Origin: JAFGJQ01 sp964586145
GTDB taxonomy: Bacteria > Planctomycetota > Phycisphaerae > UBA1845
Length of the DNA stretch: 64,000 bases
NCBI GenBank assembly: GCA_964586145.1
Contig: CAZPHH010000013.1
Span: 1-64,000 of the forward strand
Direction of reading: 5' to 3'
Positions 44,029 to 53,327 of this stretch are shown piece by piece; the stretch's first letter is position 1; every line of letters starts with the position of its first letter. Position numbers and translations under genes: made by a program. Below the pieces are notes generated by a model. That model did not search any database. It was not told the DNA's origin and was given only the letters and a program-made list of their open reading frames with translations.

Positions 44029-44511
44029 ATGGATCGCGGATTGCAGTCCCCGGAGGCGATGGTTCGGACCCTGCGAATTATCGTGTTCGCGATGATCGTC
44101 GGTGTGCTCGCGGTGACGGCCGTGGCGGGGGGCTTTGCTCCGCTGGGCGCAGCGGACGAGGAACTCAAATCCATCTTCATCCTGGTGGTCGTGACGATGG
44201 GGGTGAGCGGCGGCTTGGCGTATACGCTGGTTCGCAGGCAACTCCTGGCAAGAGCGTGCAGACAGGCGTCGGAAGGATCGGAGCGGGGCGACACCCAGGA
44301 CCTGGCCATGCAGGCGTACCGAACGCTGGTCATCCTCGGTTCGGCTATGGCCGAAGGCGTGGGGTCGCTGGGGGCGGTGGCCGTGCTGGTGACAGGGTTC
44401 TGGCCCCTGGCCGTGGTTCCACTGGCAGCGGTCATCCTGCTGGCGATGAATATGCCTTCCCGTGACGGTTTCGCCGTGTTCGCCGAGCGGCTGACGGCCC
44501 CGCCGCGGTAG
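44029..44511 (+). CDS. Four-helix membrane protein of unknown function
   Basis: A 160-residue protein with AAGGA 7 bases before the ATG. It has four hydrophobic segments: IIVFAMIVGVLAVTAVAGG, IFILVVVTMGVSGGLAYTLV, a segment around LVILGSAMAEGVGSLGAVAV, and WPLAVVPLAAVILLAMNM. A hydrophilic loop carries RQASEGSERGDTQD. Nothing identifies a family. It follows the OPT gene closely and may be an accessory subunit or an unrelated inner-membrane protein. Confidence 0.82.
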   Translation: MDRGLQSPEAMVRTLRIIVFAMIVGVLAVTAVAGGFAPLGAADEELKSIFILVVVTMGVSGGLAYTLVRRQLLARACRQASEGSERGDTQDLAMQAYRTLVILGSAMAEGVGSLGAVAVLVTGFWPLAVVPLAAVILLAMNMPSRDGFAVFAERLTAPPR

Positions 44512-44597
44512 GGAGCTATCGACAACCGGGGTCCGACTGCATACAGTTGCGGGTACGGCCAATCGTCAATGACCTGCACGAACATAAGGAGAATGCC

Positions 44598-45188
44598 ATG
44601 CCCATCCCATTGCCCGAGCTGCCGTATGCTCGAAATGCCCTGGAGCCGCACATCAGCGCCGAGACGCTGGAGTTCCACCACGGCAAGCACCACAACGCAT
44701 ATGTGACGAACCTGAACAAGCTGATTGCCGGTAAGCCCGAAGAGGGCAAATCACTCGAAGACATCGTCGGCAGCGCCTCAGGCCCGGTGTTCAACAACGC
44801 GGCCCAGGTCTGGAACCACACGTTCTACTGGAACAGTCTCAAGCCCGGCGGCGGCGGCGAGCCCGGCGGGGCGCTGGCCGACGCGATCCGGCGCGACTTC
44901 GGATCCTTCCAGGCCTTTCGCGCTGCCCTGGCCGATGCGGCGGCCACGCAGTTCGGGTCCGGCTGGGCGTGGCTGGTGGCGGAGGGCGGCCGGCTCAAGG
45001 TGGTCAAAACACCGAATGCCGACCTGCCTCTGCGGCATGGCCAGACGGCCCTGCTGACGATCGATGTCTGGGAGCACGCGTACTACATCGATTACCGAAA
45101 CGCCCGCCCCAAATACGTGGAGACGGTGATCGACCATCTGCTGAACTGGGATTTCGCCGCGCAGAACTTCCAGAAGGCCGGGGCATGA
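44598..45188 (+). CDS. sodB: Fe-type superoxide dismutase
   Basis: A 196-residue protein. The ATG at 44598 has AAGGAG at good spacing. Metal ligands are visible as His27 (FHHGKHHNAYV), His74 (QVWNHTFYW), and Asp156 and His160 (DVWEHAYYIDYRN). Gln70 in NNAAQVWNH is the residue expected in iron rather than manganese enzymes, but metal choice needs measurement. It converts superoxide to peroxide and oxygen in the cytoplasm. A rho-independent terminator follows. Confidence 0.97.
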   Translation: MPIPLPELPYARNALEPHISAETLEFHHGKHHNAYVTNLNKLIAGKPEEGKSLEDIVGSASGPVFNNAAQVWNHTFYWNSLKPGGGGEPGGALADAIRRDFGSFQAFRAALADAAATQFGSGWAWLVAEGGRLKVVKTPNADLPLRHGQTALLTIDVWEHAYYIDYRNARPKYVETVIDHLLNWDFAAQNFQKAGA

Positions 45189-45226
45189 TCTCATCATCAT
45201 TCCTCGGGCGAACAGAGAGCTCAACA

Positions 45227-45267
45227 GGCGGGCGGCTGGGCTGGGGCTCAGGCCGCCTGCCGTTTTT
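45227..45267 (+). terminator. Rho-independent terminator after sodB
   Basis: A 10-bp stem, GGCGGGCGGC (45227-45236) and GCCGCCTGCC (45252-45261) with one G-U pair and a 15-base loop, is followed by G and five T. Confidence 0.8.
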
Positions 45268-45380
45268 CTGTCCAATTGCGGTCTGCCGCCTACACTCGCA
45301 TGGGAACGGACACCCCGTGCCCAGCGTGTGGGCCGCGGGCGGGGGCAGAGAGTGCGTAACCTTTGTGGGAGGGTTGGATT

Positions 45381-45977
45381 ATGGTCGTTCGCAGAATCGT
45401 GTGGTTAAGCGTGTTGCCGTTGCTGGGGCTGACCGTCGGCGCGGGCGGATGCGGCGCATTTACCCAGTCCTACCCGCCGCTGGCAACGGTAGACTACGTG
45501 GATCTCGACCGATACCAAGGCACCTGGTACGAGATTGCACGGTATCCCAACAGCTTTGAGCGGGGGTGTACGGGGGTGACGGCCCAGTATGCACCACTGC
45601 CCGACGGGCGAATCCGCGTGGTCAACAAGTGTCGGAAGTCGTCCCTGAACGGCCCCGTGGACCGGCAGATCGGCGTCGCCCGCGTGGTGGACCGGACGAC
45701 CAACGCCAAGCTCAAGGTGCAGTTCTTCTGGCCGTTCGAAGGGGACTACTACATCATCGACCTCGACCCGGACTACCAGTACGCCGTCGTCGGCGAGCCG
45801 TCGCGCAAGTTTTTCTGGATTCTGAGCCGTACGCCCAGCATGGATGCGGCCACCTTCGACGCCATCCTGGCACGAATGCCAGACTGGAGATATGACCCCG
45901 ACCGGCTGTTCCTGACCCCACAGAGGACGGACGAAGAAGCGGAAGGTGCCGACGGCGACGAAACGCAGCCAATGTGA
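45381..45977 (+). CDS. blc: Bacterial lipocalin (Blc-like lipoprotein)
   Basis: A 198-residue protein. The ATG at 45381 has GGGAGG 8 bases upstream. The signal peptide ends at GAGGC, giving a probable lipid-anchored cysteine. The lipocalin motif YQGTWYEIARYPNSFERG follows, then CTGVTAQYAPLPDGRIRVVN and FFWPFEGDYYIIDLDPDYQY. This is the Blc pattern of outer-membrane lipocalins that bind lipids such as lysophospholipids. The end carries an unusual acidic tail (EEAEGADGDE). It is 22 bases before the photolyase gene, a pairing seen in other genomes. Confidence 0.93.
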   Translation: MVVRRIVWLSVLPLLGLTVGAGGCGAFTQSYPPLATVDYVDLDRYQGTWYEIARYPNSFERGCTGVTAQYAPLPDGRIRVVNKCRKSSLNGPVDRQIGVARVVDRTTNAKLKVQFFWPFEGDYYIIDLDPDYQYAVVGEPSRKFFWILSRTPSMDAATFDAILARMPDWRYDPDRLFLTPQRTDEEAEGADGDETQPM

Positions 45978-45999
45978 ACGCGGACGGGAAGCCAGGACC

Positions 46000-47460
46000 A
46001 TGGCAAGCATTGTCTGGTTTCGTCAGGATCTTCGCCTGCATGACAACCCGGCCATCGAGGCTGCGGTTCGGCGGGGGGTTCCCGTCGTTCCCGTGTTCAT
46101 TTGGGCGCTGGATTGGGAGGGCGAATGGGCGCCCGGAGCGGCCGGCCGGTGGTGGCTGCACCATTCCCTGACGGCCCTGGCGAAGGAACTGGAGCGGTTG
46201 GGATCGCGGCTGATCGTTCGCCGGGGCGAGCCGATTGCAGAATTGCTGGCGGTGGCGCGATCCACGGGGGCGGTTGCGGCATTCTGGAACCGACGCTACG
46301 AACCATCGGCCGTGCGGACCGACGCAGCCGTGGAGGAAGCCCTTCTCAGGGATGGACTGAACGCCCAAACCTTCAACGGCAGCCTGCTCACAGACCCGGC
46401 CGAGGTGCTGACGCAGCAGGGCGGGCCGTACCGGGTCTACACGCCGTTCTGGCGGGCGTGCGGGCAGACGCTGGACCCCGGTTCGCCTTTGCCGGCCCCG
46501 CGGACCCTGTCGGCCCCGTCACGCTGGCCGGCGTCGCAGAGCCTCGATTCTCTGAGACTTCTGCCCGAGCCCGACTGGGCGGGCGGAATGCGGGCGGCCT
46601 GGGTACCTGGTCGGGAGGGTGGGTTGCGGCAATTGGAGGAATTCCTGGAATCGGCCCTGGCCCGATATGACGAAGATCGTAACCGCCCGGACCGCCGGGG
46701 CAGTTCACGGCTGTCCGCTCACCTGCACTTCGGAGAGATCAGTCCGCGTGAAGTGTGGGTGGCGGTTCAAGAGCGAATGGGCCGTCGCGGTTTTGAGGGG
46801 GCCAAGTCCGCGGAGGTGTACCTCAAGGAGATCTTCTGGCGGGAGTTTGCCCATCATCTGCTCCATCACTTTCCCCATACCACAACGTCTCCGTTGCGGC
46901 CCGAGTTCGCGAAGTTCCCCTGGCGGAACGATTCGCGGAGCCTCGGGGCGTGGCAGCGGGGAGAGACGGGGTTTCCCCTCGTCGATGCGGGCATGCGCGA
47001 ACTCTGGACGACCGGCTGGATGCATAACCGCGTGCGGATGGTGGTGGCGTCGTTCCTGGTGAAGGACCTGCTGATTCCCTGGCAGGAGGGCGCCCGCTGG
47101 TTCTGGGACACGCTGGTCGACGCGGATCTGGCGAACAACACCCTGGGCTGGCAGTGGACGGGCGGCTGCGGGGCGGACGCCGCTCCGTATTTCCGGGTGT
47201 TCAACCCGGTGTCGCAGGGCGAGCGGTTTGATCCGGAAGGGAATTACGTGCGCCGATGGGTCCCGGAACTTGGCAAGCTGCCGGCGGAGTGGACCCACAA
47301 GCCGTGGGAGGCGCCGGCGGCGGTGCTTCGGAAGGCAGACGTCCAGATCGGTCAGACGTATCCCGGCCCGATCGTGGACCACGGCCAGGCGCGGGATCGG
47401 GCACTTGCGGCCTACGCGTCCATCCGGGGGCAACTGCACGGGCAGCACGGAAAGCACTGA
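46000..47460 (+). CDS. phrB: Deoxyribodipyrimidine photolyase
   Basis: A 486-residue protein from the ATG at 46000. The N-terminal antenna-binding domain has SIVWFRQDLRLHDNPAI, and the DNA- and FAD-binding end has SRLSAHLHFGEISPREVW, FPLVDAGMRELWTTGWMHNR, NNTLGWQWTGGCGADAAPYF and RVFNPVSQGERFDPEG. These features identify a class I CPD photolyase/cryptochrome family member that repairs UV dimers with light. It follows a lipocalin gene and precedes an SDR/DUF2867 gene, both frequent photolyase neighbours. Confidence 0.95.
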   Translation: MASIVWFRQDLRLHDNPAIEAAVRRGVPVVPVFIWALDWEGEWAPGAAGRWWLHHSLTALAKELERLGSRLIVRRGEPIAELLAVARSTGAVAAFWNRRYEPSAVRTDAAVEEALLRDGLNAQTFNGSLLTDPAEVLTQQGGPYRVYTPFWRACGQTLDPGSPLPAPRTLSAPSRWPASQSLDSLRLLPEPDWAGGMRAAWVPGREGGLRQLEEFLESALARYDEDRNRPDRRGSSRLSAHLHFGEISPREVWVAVQERMGRRGFEGAKSAEVYLKEIFWREFAHHLLHHFPHTTTSPLRPEFAKFPWRNDSRSLGAWQRGETGFPLVDAGMRELWTTGWMHNRVRMVVASFLVKDLLIPWQEGARWFWDTLVDADLANNTLGWQWTGGCGADAAPYFRVFNPVSQGERFDPEGNYVRRWVPELGKLPAEWTHKPWEAPAAVLRKADVQIGQTYPGPIVDHGQARDRALAAYASIRGQLHGQHGKH

Positions 47461-47575
47461 ATGTCGGGGTCATCAATCCGGCGGGGCATGCGTGGAGTCG
47501 CCCGGCTTTCTCCCCCCGGGCGTGGGGGTGAGGGCACGTCCGCCGGGCATGATCGAGCTGGAGTGAGTTTACGCC

Positions 47576-49036
47576 ATGTCGATCGTCCTTTCCGATCGTG
47601 TGCTGCTCACCGGGGCCACCGGCTATGTGGGAGGGCGGCTGCGTGGGACCCTGGAGGCGATGGGCGTTTCGCTGCGCTGCATGGCCCGGCGCCCGGAACA
47701 TCTGGCCACCCGGGTTTGGTCCACCACGGAGGTCGTCCACGGTGACGTGCTTCACCCTTCATCGCTGCGTCCGGCCCTCGAGGGCATCGGCGCGGCGTAC
47801 TACCTCGTGCATTCCCTCGGGTCCCGGCGGTCCTTTGAGCGGGAGGAACTGACAGGCGCCCGGAACTTCGCCGGCGCCGCCCGGGAAGCCGGCGTGCGAC
47901 GCATCGTCTACCTCGGCGGCCTGGGGTCCGGCGACGATTTGTCGCCGCACCTGCGTAGCCGGCAGGAGGTGGGGCGGGTCCTGCGGGAATCAGGTGTGCC
48001 CACCATCGAGTTCCGGGCCTCCATCATCCTGGGGCCGGGCAGCCTGTCCTTCGAGATGATTCGATCGCTGGTGGAAAGGCTGCCCGTGATGGTCACACCC
48101 CGCTGGACGCGAAGCCGGGCACATCCCATCGCCATCGAAGACGTGATCCAGTATCTCGTCGAGGCCCTGCGCGTCGATCTGCCCGGCAGCGCGGTGTTCG
48201 AGATCGGCGGGGCGGACGTGGTTTCCTATCACGACTTGATGACCGAGTATGCACGACAGCGGGGCCTGCGGCGGGTGATCATTCCCGTTCCCGTGCTAAC
48301 GCCCCGGTTGTCCAGCCTGTGGCTGGGTCTGGTGACGCCCGTGTTCGCGCGGATCGGTCGGAAACTCATCGAGAGCGTGCGACACGATACGGTGGTGACG
48401 GATGACTCGGCGAGCTATACATTCGGTGTGCGCCCGCGCGGCATGGTTGATGCCATGGCCCGAGCCTTGGCCAACGAGGACCGGGAATTGGCGGAGACGC
48501 GATGGTCGGATGCCCTGTCGTCCAGGGGCGCAGTCCGGGGCTGGGCGGGAGTTACCTTCGGTCATCGCATCGTCGATTCGCGAACCGTGGACGTGCCGGT
48601 GCCGACGGGGGTCGCGTTCGCCCCCATCGCCCGGATCGGAGGTGACACGGGCTGGTACTTCGCGAACGGGCTTTGGCGGCTACGGGGGTTTCTCGACCTC
48701 CTGCTCGGCGGGGTCGGCACGCGCCGAGGTCGCCGCGATCCTGTCAACCTGTTGCCCGGCGACGCGTTGGACTTCTGGCGGGTCGAGGCGGTGGAGCCCG
48801 GGCGGCTGCTACGCCTGTCGGCCGAAATGAAGGTGCCCGGCCGGGCATGGCTGCAGTTCGAGGTGGATGCCCGCGACGGTCATTCCACGATCCGTCAGAC
48901 CGCGATTTTCGACCCCTTGGGCCTGCCCGGCCTGGCCTATTGGTACATTCTGTATCCTCTGCACGCCCTCATCTTCCGTGGCATGCTGCGCAACATCGGG
49001 CGGGCGGCCGCGCGGCAGATCGACCCTCCGGCGTAG
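47576..49036 (+). CDS. NAD(P)-binding SDR protein with DUF2867 domain
   Basis: A 486-residue protein. The first 300 residues form an atypical SDR domain with VLLTGATGYVGGRLRGTLEA and IVYLGGLGSGDDLSPHLRSR. IEFRASIILGPGSLSFEM and SRAHPIAIEDVIQYLVEAL follow. The last 180 residues match DUF2867: WYFANGLWRLRGFLDLLLGG, DFWRVEAVEPGRLLRLSAEM and GLAYWYILYPLHALIFRGML. The substrate is unknown. The combination is widespread next to photolyase genes and may act in light or oxidative-stress responses. Confidence 0.92.
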   Translation: MSIVLSDRVLLTGATGYVGGRLRGTLEAMGVSLRCMARRPEHLATRVWSTTEVVHGDVLHPSSLRPALEGIGAAYYLVHSLGSRRSFEREELTGARNFAGAAREAGVRRIVYLGGLGSGDDLSPHLRSRQEVGRVLRESGVPTIEFRASIILGPGSLSFEMIRSLVERLPVMVTPRWTRSRAHPIAIEDVIQYLVEALRVDLPGSAVFEIGGADVVSYHDLMTEYARQRGLRRVIIPVPVLTPRLSSLWLGLVTPVFARIGRKLIESVRHDTVVTDDSASYTFGVRPRGMVDAMARALANEDRELAETRWSDALSSRGAVRGWAGVTFGHRIVDSRTVDVPVPTGVAFAPIARIGGDTGWYFANGLWRLRGFLDLLLGGVGTRRGRRDPVNLLPGDALDFWRVEAVEPGRLLRLSAEMKVPGRAWLQFEVDARDGHSTIRQTAIFDPLGLPGLAYWYILYPLHALIFRGMLRNIGRAAARQIDPPA

Positions 49037-49169
49037 CGAAGTAACGCAACGATGTGTGGGACCATCCGACCACAGACGAGCGTCCCCGGGTTTGACGCGT
49101 TTTCCGGGCGGCGGTACGCTGCCTGTCGTGTCCGGCCGTATTGGAACGGGGGAAGCGGGGAATCCTGTC

Positions 49170-49580
49170 GTGGACGAAGCGTTCAAAAAGATGGCCGATC
49201 AGTTCAGCTCCATGATCGACGAGATGATGGGCGGAAACCTGTTCCGCTCGTCGGCGCCGGACTTGTGGGTGCCCGCGATCAACGTCTACGAGTTGGACGA
49301 TCGCTACGTCGTGTGTGTGGACCTGGCGGGCATGGAGCAGGAGCGGATCGACGTGTACGTGGAGGGGCGGACGCTGCACGTCCGGGGCGATCGGCCCAAG
49401 CCGGGCGTGCCGGACGGCGAGGGGCGCGTCAGCGTACACCTGATGGAAATCAACTCCGGCCGCTTCCATCGCAAGGTCCGCCTGACTCCCGACGTGCGCG
49501 TGGCGGACGTAAAGGCCGTCTACCGGAAGGGGTACCTGTGGATTGACTTGCCGCGCGAGCGACAGAGCGTGGACGAATGA
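49170..49580 (+). CDS. Hsp20/alpha-crystallin small heat-shock protein
   Basis: About 136 residues from the GTG at 49170. An ATG at 49191 is an alternative. The alpha-crystallin domain has PAINVYELDDRYVVCVDLAG, VYVEGRTLHVRGDRPKPG, then SGRFHRKVRLTPDVRVADVK and YRKGYLWIDLPRE. Small Hsps hold unfolding proteins. The gene ends 25 bases before lon, so a chaperone and a protease are probably co-expressed. The C-terminal IxI motif is not evident. Confidence 0.9.
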   Translation: MDEAFKKMADQFSSMIDEMMGGNLFRSSAPDLWVPAINVYELDDRYVVCVDLAGMEQERIDVYVEGRTLHVRGDRPKPGVPDGEGRVSVHLMEINSGRFHRKVRLTPDVRVADVKAVYRKGYLWIDLPRERQSVDE

Positions 49581-49605
49581 ACCTCAGATCACCCGGCGGG
49601 GCAAG

Positions 49606-52161
49606 ATGAACGAAGAGGATTCTCAGCAAGATACACCGGAAACGGACCTGGATTTCGAGGACGATTCCGTGGAAGAGGTCCCGGTGTCTGCCCGGCCGCC
49701 GGACGGCGCGCGGGCGATCGACCCCAGGGACATCGTCATCCCTGCCGTTCTACCGATTCTGCCCATGCGGGACGCCGTGGCCTTTCCGGGAACCATCATG
49801 CCGTTGGCCGTCTCCCGGGAGAAATCCAAGCGGCTGCTGGACATGGCGTTGGCGGGGGACCGGCTGATCTGCGCGGTGGCCCAGCGGGTCCCGGAGAAGG
49901 ACGATCCGGACCTCGACGACCTGCACCGGATCGGCACGGCGTGCATGATTCTCAAAATGTACAAGCTGCCGGACGGGACCGAGACCATTGTGGTTCACGG
50001 CATCGCTCGCGTGGGCATCGAGGACCTCACGTCGGCCGAGCCCTACCTCGAGGCGAAGGTCCACCCTCGTCACGATCCGGAGGGGCTTACCACCGAGCTC
50101 GAGGCCCTGATGCACAACGCCCGTCACGCCGCGCACCGCATCCTGGAGCTGTCGCCGAACGTGCCGGATGAGGCCCGCATCGTGCTCGACAACATCCGCA
50201 CGCCGGGCGGGCTGGCGGATTTTCTGGGGGCCAACCTTTCGCTGAGTCTCGTGCATAAGCAGGAAGTCCTCGAGACGTTCGACGTGCCGGCCCGGCTGCG
50301 CAAAGTGCATGCCGCCATGGAAGGCCAGCTCGACGTGTTGGAGCTTTCGAAGAAGATCCAGTCCCAGGTCCGCTCGCAGCTCGACAAGGCCCAGCGTGAG
50401 CACTACCTGCGGGAACAGCTCAAGGCCATCCAGCATGAGCTGGGCCAGGAAAGCGGCGCCGGCTCGGAGATCACGCGGCTGCGCGAGAAGGTCCAGGCCG
50501 CAAAGATGCCCAAGCCGGTCCTGGCCGAGGCCGAGCGGGAAGTCGAGCGGATGGCGAAGATCCATCCGGCCTCGCCCGAGTACGGCGTGTCATTGGACTA
50601 CGTGAACTGGCTCTGCGCGCTGCCCTGGAGCGTCCGCACAAAAGACCGGTTGGATGTCAAGCGGGCGGAGGGCATCCTGAACGAGGATCACTACGGCCTG
50701 GAGAAGGTCAAACGGCGGATCCTGGAGTTTCTGGCCGTCCGCAAGCTCAAGCCGGACGGACGGGGGCCGATCCTGTGCTTCGCGGGGCCGCCCGGCGTCG
50801 GCAAGACATCGCTCGGCAAGAGCATTGCCCGGGCCTTGGGACGCAAGTTCATCCGCATGTCGCTGGGCGGCATGAGGGACGAAGCGGAAATCCGTGGCCA
50901 CCGCCGCACGTACATCGGGTCGATGCCGGGTCGGATCATCCAGGAACTTCGCAAGGCGGAGTCAAACAACCCCGTCTTCATGCTGGATGAGGTGGACAAG
51001 ATCGGGTCGGATTTCCGGGGCGATCCCGCGTCGGCCCTGCTGGAGGTGCTGGACCCGGCCCAGAATAACACGTTTACGGATCACTACCTGGACGTCCCGT
51101 TCGACCTGTCCGACGTGTTGTTCATCGCGACGGCCAATTACATGGACCCCATCCCCCAGCCGCTGCTGGACCGGATGGAGGTCATCCACATTCCGGGGTA
51201 CACGCAGCGCGAGAAGCTGGAGATCGCGCGGCAGTACCTGGTCCCGCGGCAGCTCGAGGAGAACGGGCTGCGACCCGACCAGGTGGTCTTTGACGAGGCG
51301 GCGCTGAACCGCCTGATCACCGGCTACACCCGGGAGGCGGGCGTCCGGAACCTGGATCGCCAGATCGCAGGCGTCTGCCGCGCCCGGGCGGCGGCGGTGG
51401 TTCGGGGCGAAGAGGGTTCGGCCCGCGTCACGCCCGAGAGCATCGAGGCGGACCTGGGCCCGCCGTTGCTCGAACCGTCGGTGGCCACCGCCGTCTCCTT
51501 GCCGGGCGTGGCAACCGGGCTGGCGTACACACCGACCGGCGGCGACATCCTCTTTATCGAGGCGACGAAGATGCCCGGGAACGCCAACCTGAATCTCACC
51601 GGGCAACTGGGCGGCGTGATGCGAGAGAGCGCGCAGGCGGCGTTTTCCATCGTGCGGTCGCGGGCGGCCAGCCTGGGGATCGATCCGGCGGACGTGCTGC
51701 GCCACGATTACCACATCCACGTGCCGGCGGGCGCCATCCCGAAGGACGGGCCGTCGGCGGGCAGCGCGATCCTGGCGGCCCTGGTTTCGCTGTTGAAAGA
51801 TCGTTGCGTCGACCGGCACACCGGCATCACGGGCGAAATCACGTTGCGCGGTCGGGTCATGCCGGTCGGCGGCATCAAGGAAAAGGTCCTGGCCGCCCAT
51901 CGCGCCGGCCTCAAGCGGGTGATTCTGCCGGAAGGGAACCAGCGAGACCTCCAGGAGATCCCACAGGACATCCGCGAGCAACTCAAATTCGTCTTCGCCC
52001 AGACCACGGACGACGTGTTGCGCCATGCCTTCACCGGTCGAGACGGTCGTACGAAACCGCGCCCGGCCACCCGGCTTGCCGGCAAGCCGAAACGAAAGGC
52101 CGCGAGAAAGACGAAGAAGGTCCGCCGCCACAAGAAAGAGGCCCGCCGGCGATCACGCTGA
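49606..52161 (+). CDS. lon: ATP-dependent Lon protease with basic tail
   Basis: An 851-residue protein. The N-terminal LonN domain starts with LPILPMRDAVAFPGTIMPL after an acidic leader. Walker A GPPGVGKTS lies at 394-402, and Walker B FMLDEVDKIGSDF follows. The Ser-Lys protease site is KDGPSAGSAILAAL (Ser717) and GGIKEKVLAAHRAG (Lys near 758). The last 36 residues contain 19 Lys/Arg, an unusual extension that could bind DNA or polyphosphate. Lon degrades misfolded and regulatory proteins in the cytoplasm and may act with Hsp20 encoded upstream. Confidence 0.97.
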   Translation: MNEEDSQQDTPETDLDFEDDSVEEVPVSARPPDGARAIDPRDIVIPAVLPILPMRDAVAFPGTIMPLAVSREKSKRLLDMALAGDRLICAVAQRVPEKDDPDLDDLHRIGTACMILKMYKLPDGTETIVVHGIARVGIEDLTSAEPYLEAKVHPRHDPEGLTTELEALMHNARHAAHRILELSPNVPDEARIVLDNIRTPGGLADFLGANLSLSLVHKQEVLETFDVPARLRKVHAAMEGQLDVLELSKKIQSQVRSQLDKAQREHYLREQLKAIQHELGQESGAGSEITRLREKVQAAKMPKPVLAEAEREVERMAKIHPASPEYGVSLDYVNWLCALPWSVRTKDRLDVKRAEGILNEDHYGLEKVKRRILEFLAVRKLKPDGRGPILCFAGPPGVGKTSLGKSIARALGRKFIRMSLGGMRDEAEIRGHRRTYIGSMPGRIIQELRKAESNNPVFMLDEVDKIGSDFRGDPASALLEVLDPAQNNTFTDHYLDVPFDLSDVLFIATANYMDPIPQPLLDRMEVIHIPGYTQREKLEIARQYLVPRQLEENGLRPDQVVFDEAALNRLITGYTREAGVRNLDRQIAGVCRARAAAVVRGEEGSARVTPESIEADLGPPLLEPSVATAVSLPGVATGLAYTPTGGDILFIEATKMPGNANLNLTGQLGGVMRESAQAAFSIVRSRAASLGIDPADVLRHDYHIHVPAGAIPKDGPSAGSAILAALVSLLKDRCVDRHTGITGEITLRGRVMPVGGIKEKVLAAHRAGLKRVILPEGNQRDLQEIPQDIREQLKFVFAQTTDDVLRHAFTGRDGRTKPRPATRLAGKPKRKAARKTKKVRRHKKEARRRSR

Positions 52162-52188
52162 CCGGGCCGCCCCTTGCCTGAATTCACG

Positions 52189-53274
52189 ATGTCAGAACCG
52201 GCTCCAATCTGCGATCCGTCCCATCTTCTGGGGTTGTTTCCCGAAGAACTTTCGTCTGTGCCCGCGTTGACCGGGCAGCCGGCGTACCGCGTGACGCAAT
52301 TGATCGAGTGGATCTATCGGCGGATGGCGGGCGAGTTTGCGGACATGACGAACCTGCCGAAGGCCTTGCGGGACACCCTGTCGCAAGCGGGCGGGCTGTA
52401 CACGTCCGTCATCGAGCGGGATGTGGCGTCATCCGATGGGACCCGCAAGCTGCTGCTTCGATGGCCGGACGGGGCGACGAGTGAGTGCGTGCTCATTCCG
52501 GACGCGGACCGGCGGACGGCCTGCATTTCGACGCAGGTGGGGTGTCCGGCCGGTTGCGTGTTCTGTGCCAGCGGGCTGAGCGGCCTGGAGCGGGACCTGT
52601 CCGCGGGGCAGATTGTCGAGCAGGCCATGCGGCTGACCCGGCTCTGCGGTGACGATCGCGGGCTGACGAACGTCGTTTTCATGGGCATGGGCGAGCCGCT
52701 GCTGAATTACGAGGCGGTGGTCCGGGCCCTGCGTGTGATCAATGCGCCCTGGGGAATGAACATCGGGGCCCGGAAGATCACCGTCAGCACGGTGGGATTG
52801 CCCAAGCCGATGCGCCGGCTGGCAGAGGAAGGGCTGCAAATCACGCTGGCCTTGTCGCTCCACGGACCGAATGATGAACTGCGACGGCAGATCGTCCCGT
52901 GGGCGGCGCAGATCTCGATCGACGAGCTCGTGGAGGCGGCCGTGTACGTCTTCGACTGCACGGGTCGTGAGGTGACGCTGGAGTACGTGCTGCTGGGCGA
53001 GCTGAATGACCGCCCGGAGCACGCGCGGGAGCTGGCGGCCCTGTCCAAGCGAATGCGGAGCAACGTCAACCTGATCCGCTACAACCCGGTCGAGGGATTG
53101 CCCTTCCGGCGGCCGGATGCCGACGCATCGCAGCGCTTTCTGGAGATTCTCCGCGAGCGCGGCGTCAACGCGCACCTGCGCCGCAGTCGCGGCCTGGACA
53201 TCGACGGCGCCTGCGGCCAGCTTCGACGACGTACTCCGTCGCGGATGCAAACAGGCCCGGAGCGGGACCCGTAA
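52189..53274 (+). CDS. rlmN: 23S rRNA/tRNA adenine-C2 methyltransferase RlmN
   Basis: A 361-residue radical SAM enzyme. The cluster cysteines are C119, C123 and C126 in GCPAGCVFCASG. FMGMGEPLLNYEAVVRALR, SLHGPNDELRRQIVPW and LIRYNPVEGLPFRRPD are family motifs, and the second catalytic Cys lies in DIDGACGQLRRR near the C terminus. It methylates A2503 of 23S rRNA and some tRNAs at C2. The ATG at 52189 is preferred over a TTG at 52174. The gene follows lon by 27 bases, an unusual pairing. Confidence 0.96.
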   Translation: MSEPAPICDPSHLLGLFPEELSSVPALTGQPAYRVTQLIEWIYRRMAGEFADMTNLPKALRDTLSQAGGLYTSVIERDVASSDGTRKLLLRWPDGATSECVLIPDADRRTACISTQVGCPAGCVFCASGLSGLERDLSAGQIVEQAMRLTRLCGDDRGLTNVVFMGMGEPLLNYEAVVRALRVINAPWGMNIGARKITVSTVGLPKPMRRLAEEGLQITLALSLHGPNDELRRQIVPWAAQISIDELVEAAVYVFDCTGREVTLEYVLLGELNDRPEHARELAALSKRMRSNVNLIRYNPVEGLPFRRPDADASQRFLEILRERGVNAHLRRSRGLDIDGACGQLRRRTPSRMQTGPERDP

Positions 53275-53327
53275 GACGCATTCACGGCCACCGCAGCCGG
53301 CCGGATGCCAACACGAGGTTCATCGGC

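Noticed and set aside
43102..44562. A 486-codon minus-strand frame across the OPT tail and next gene
   Set aside because: Arg/Pro/His-rich antisense of the Pro/Glu tail. The plus-strand genes have ribosome sites and sensible membrane topology.
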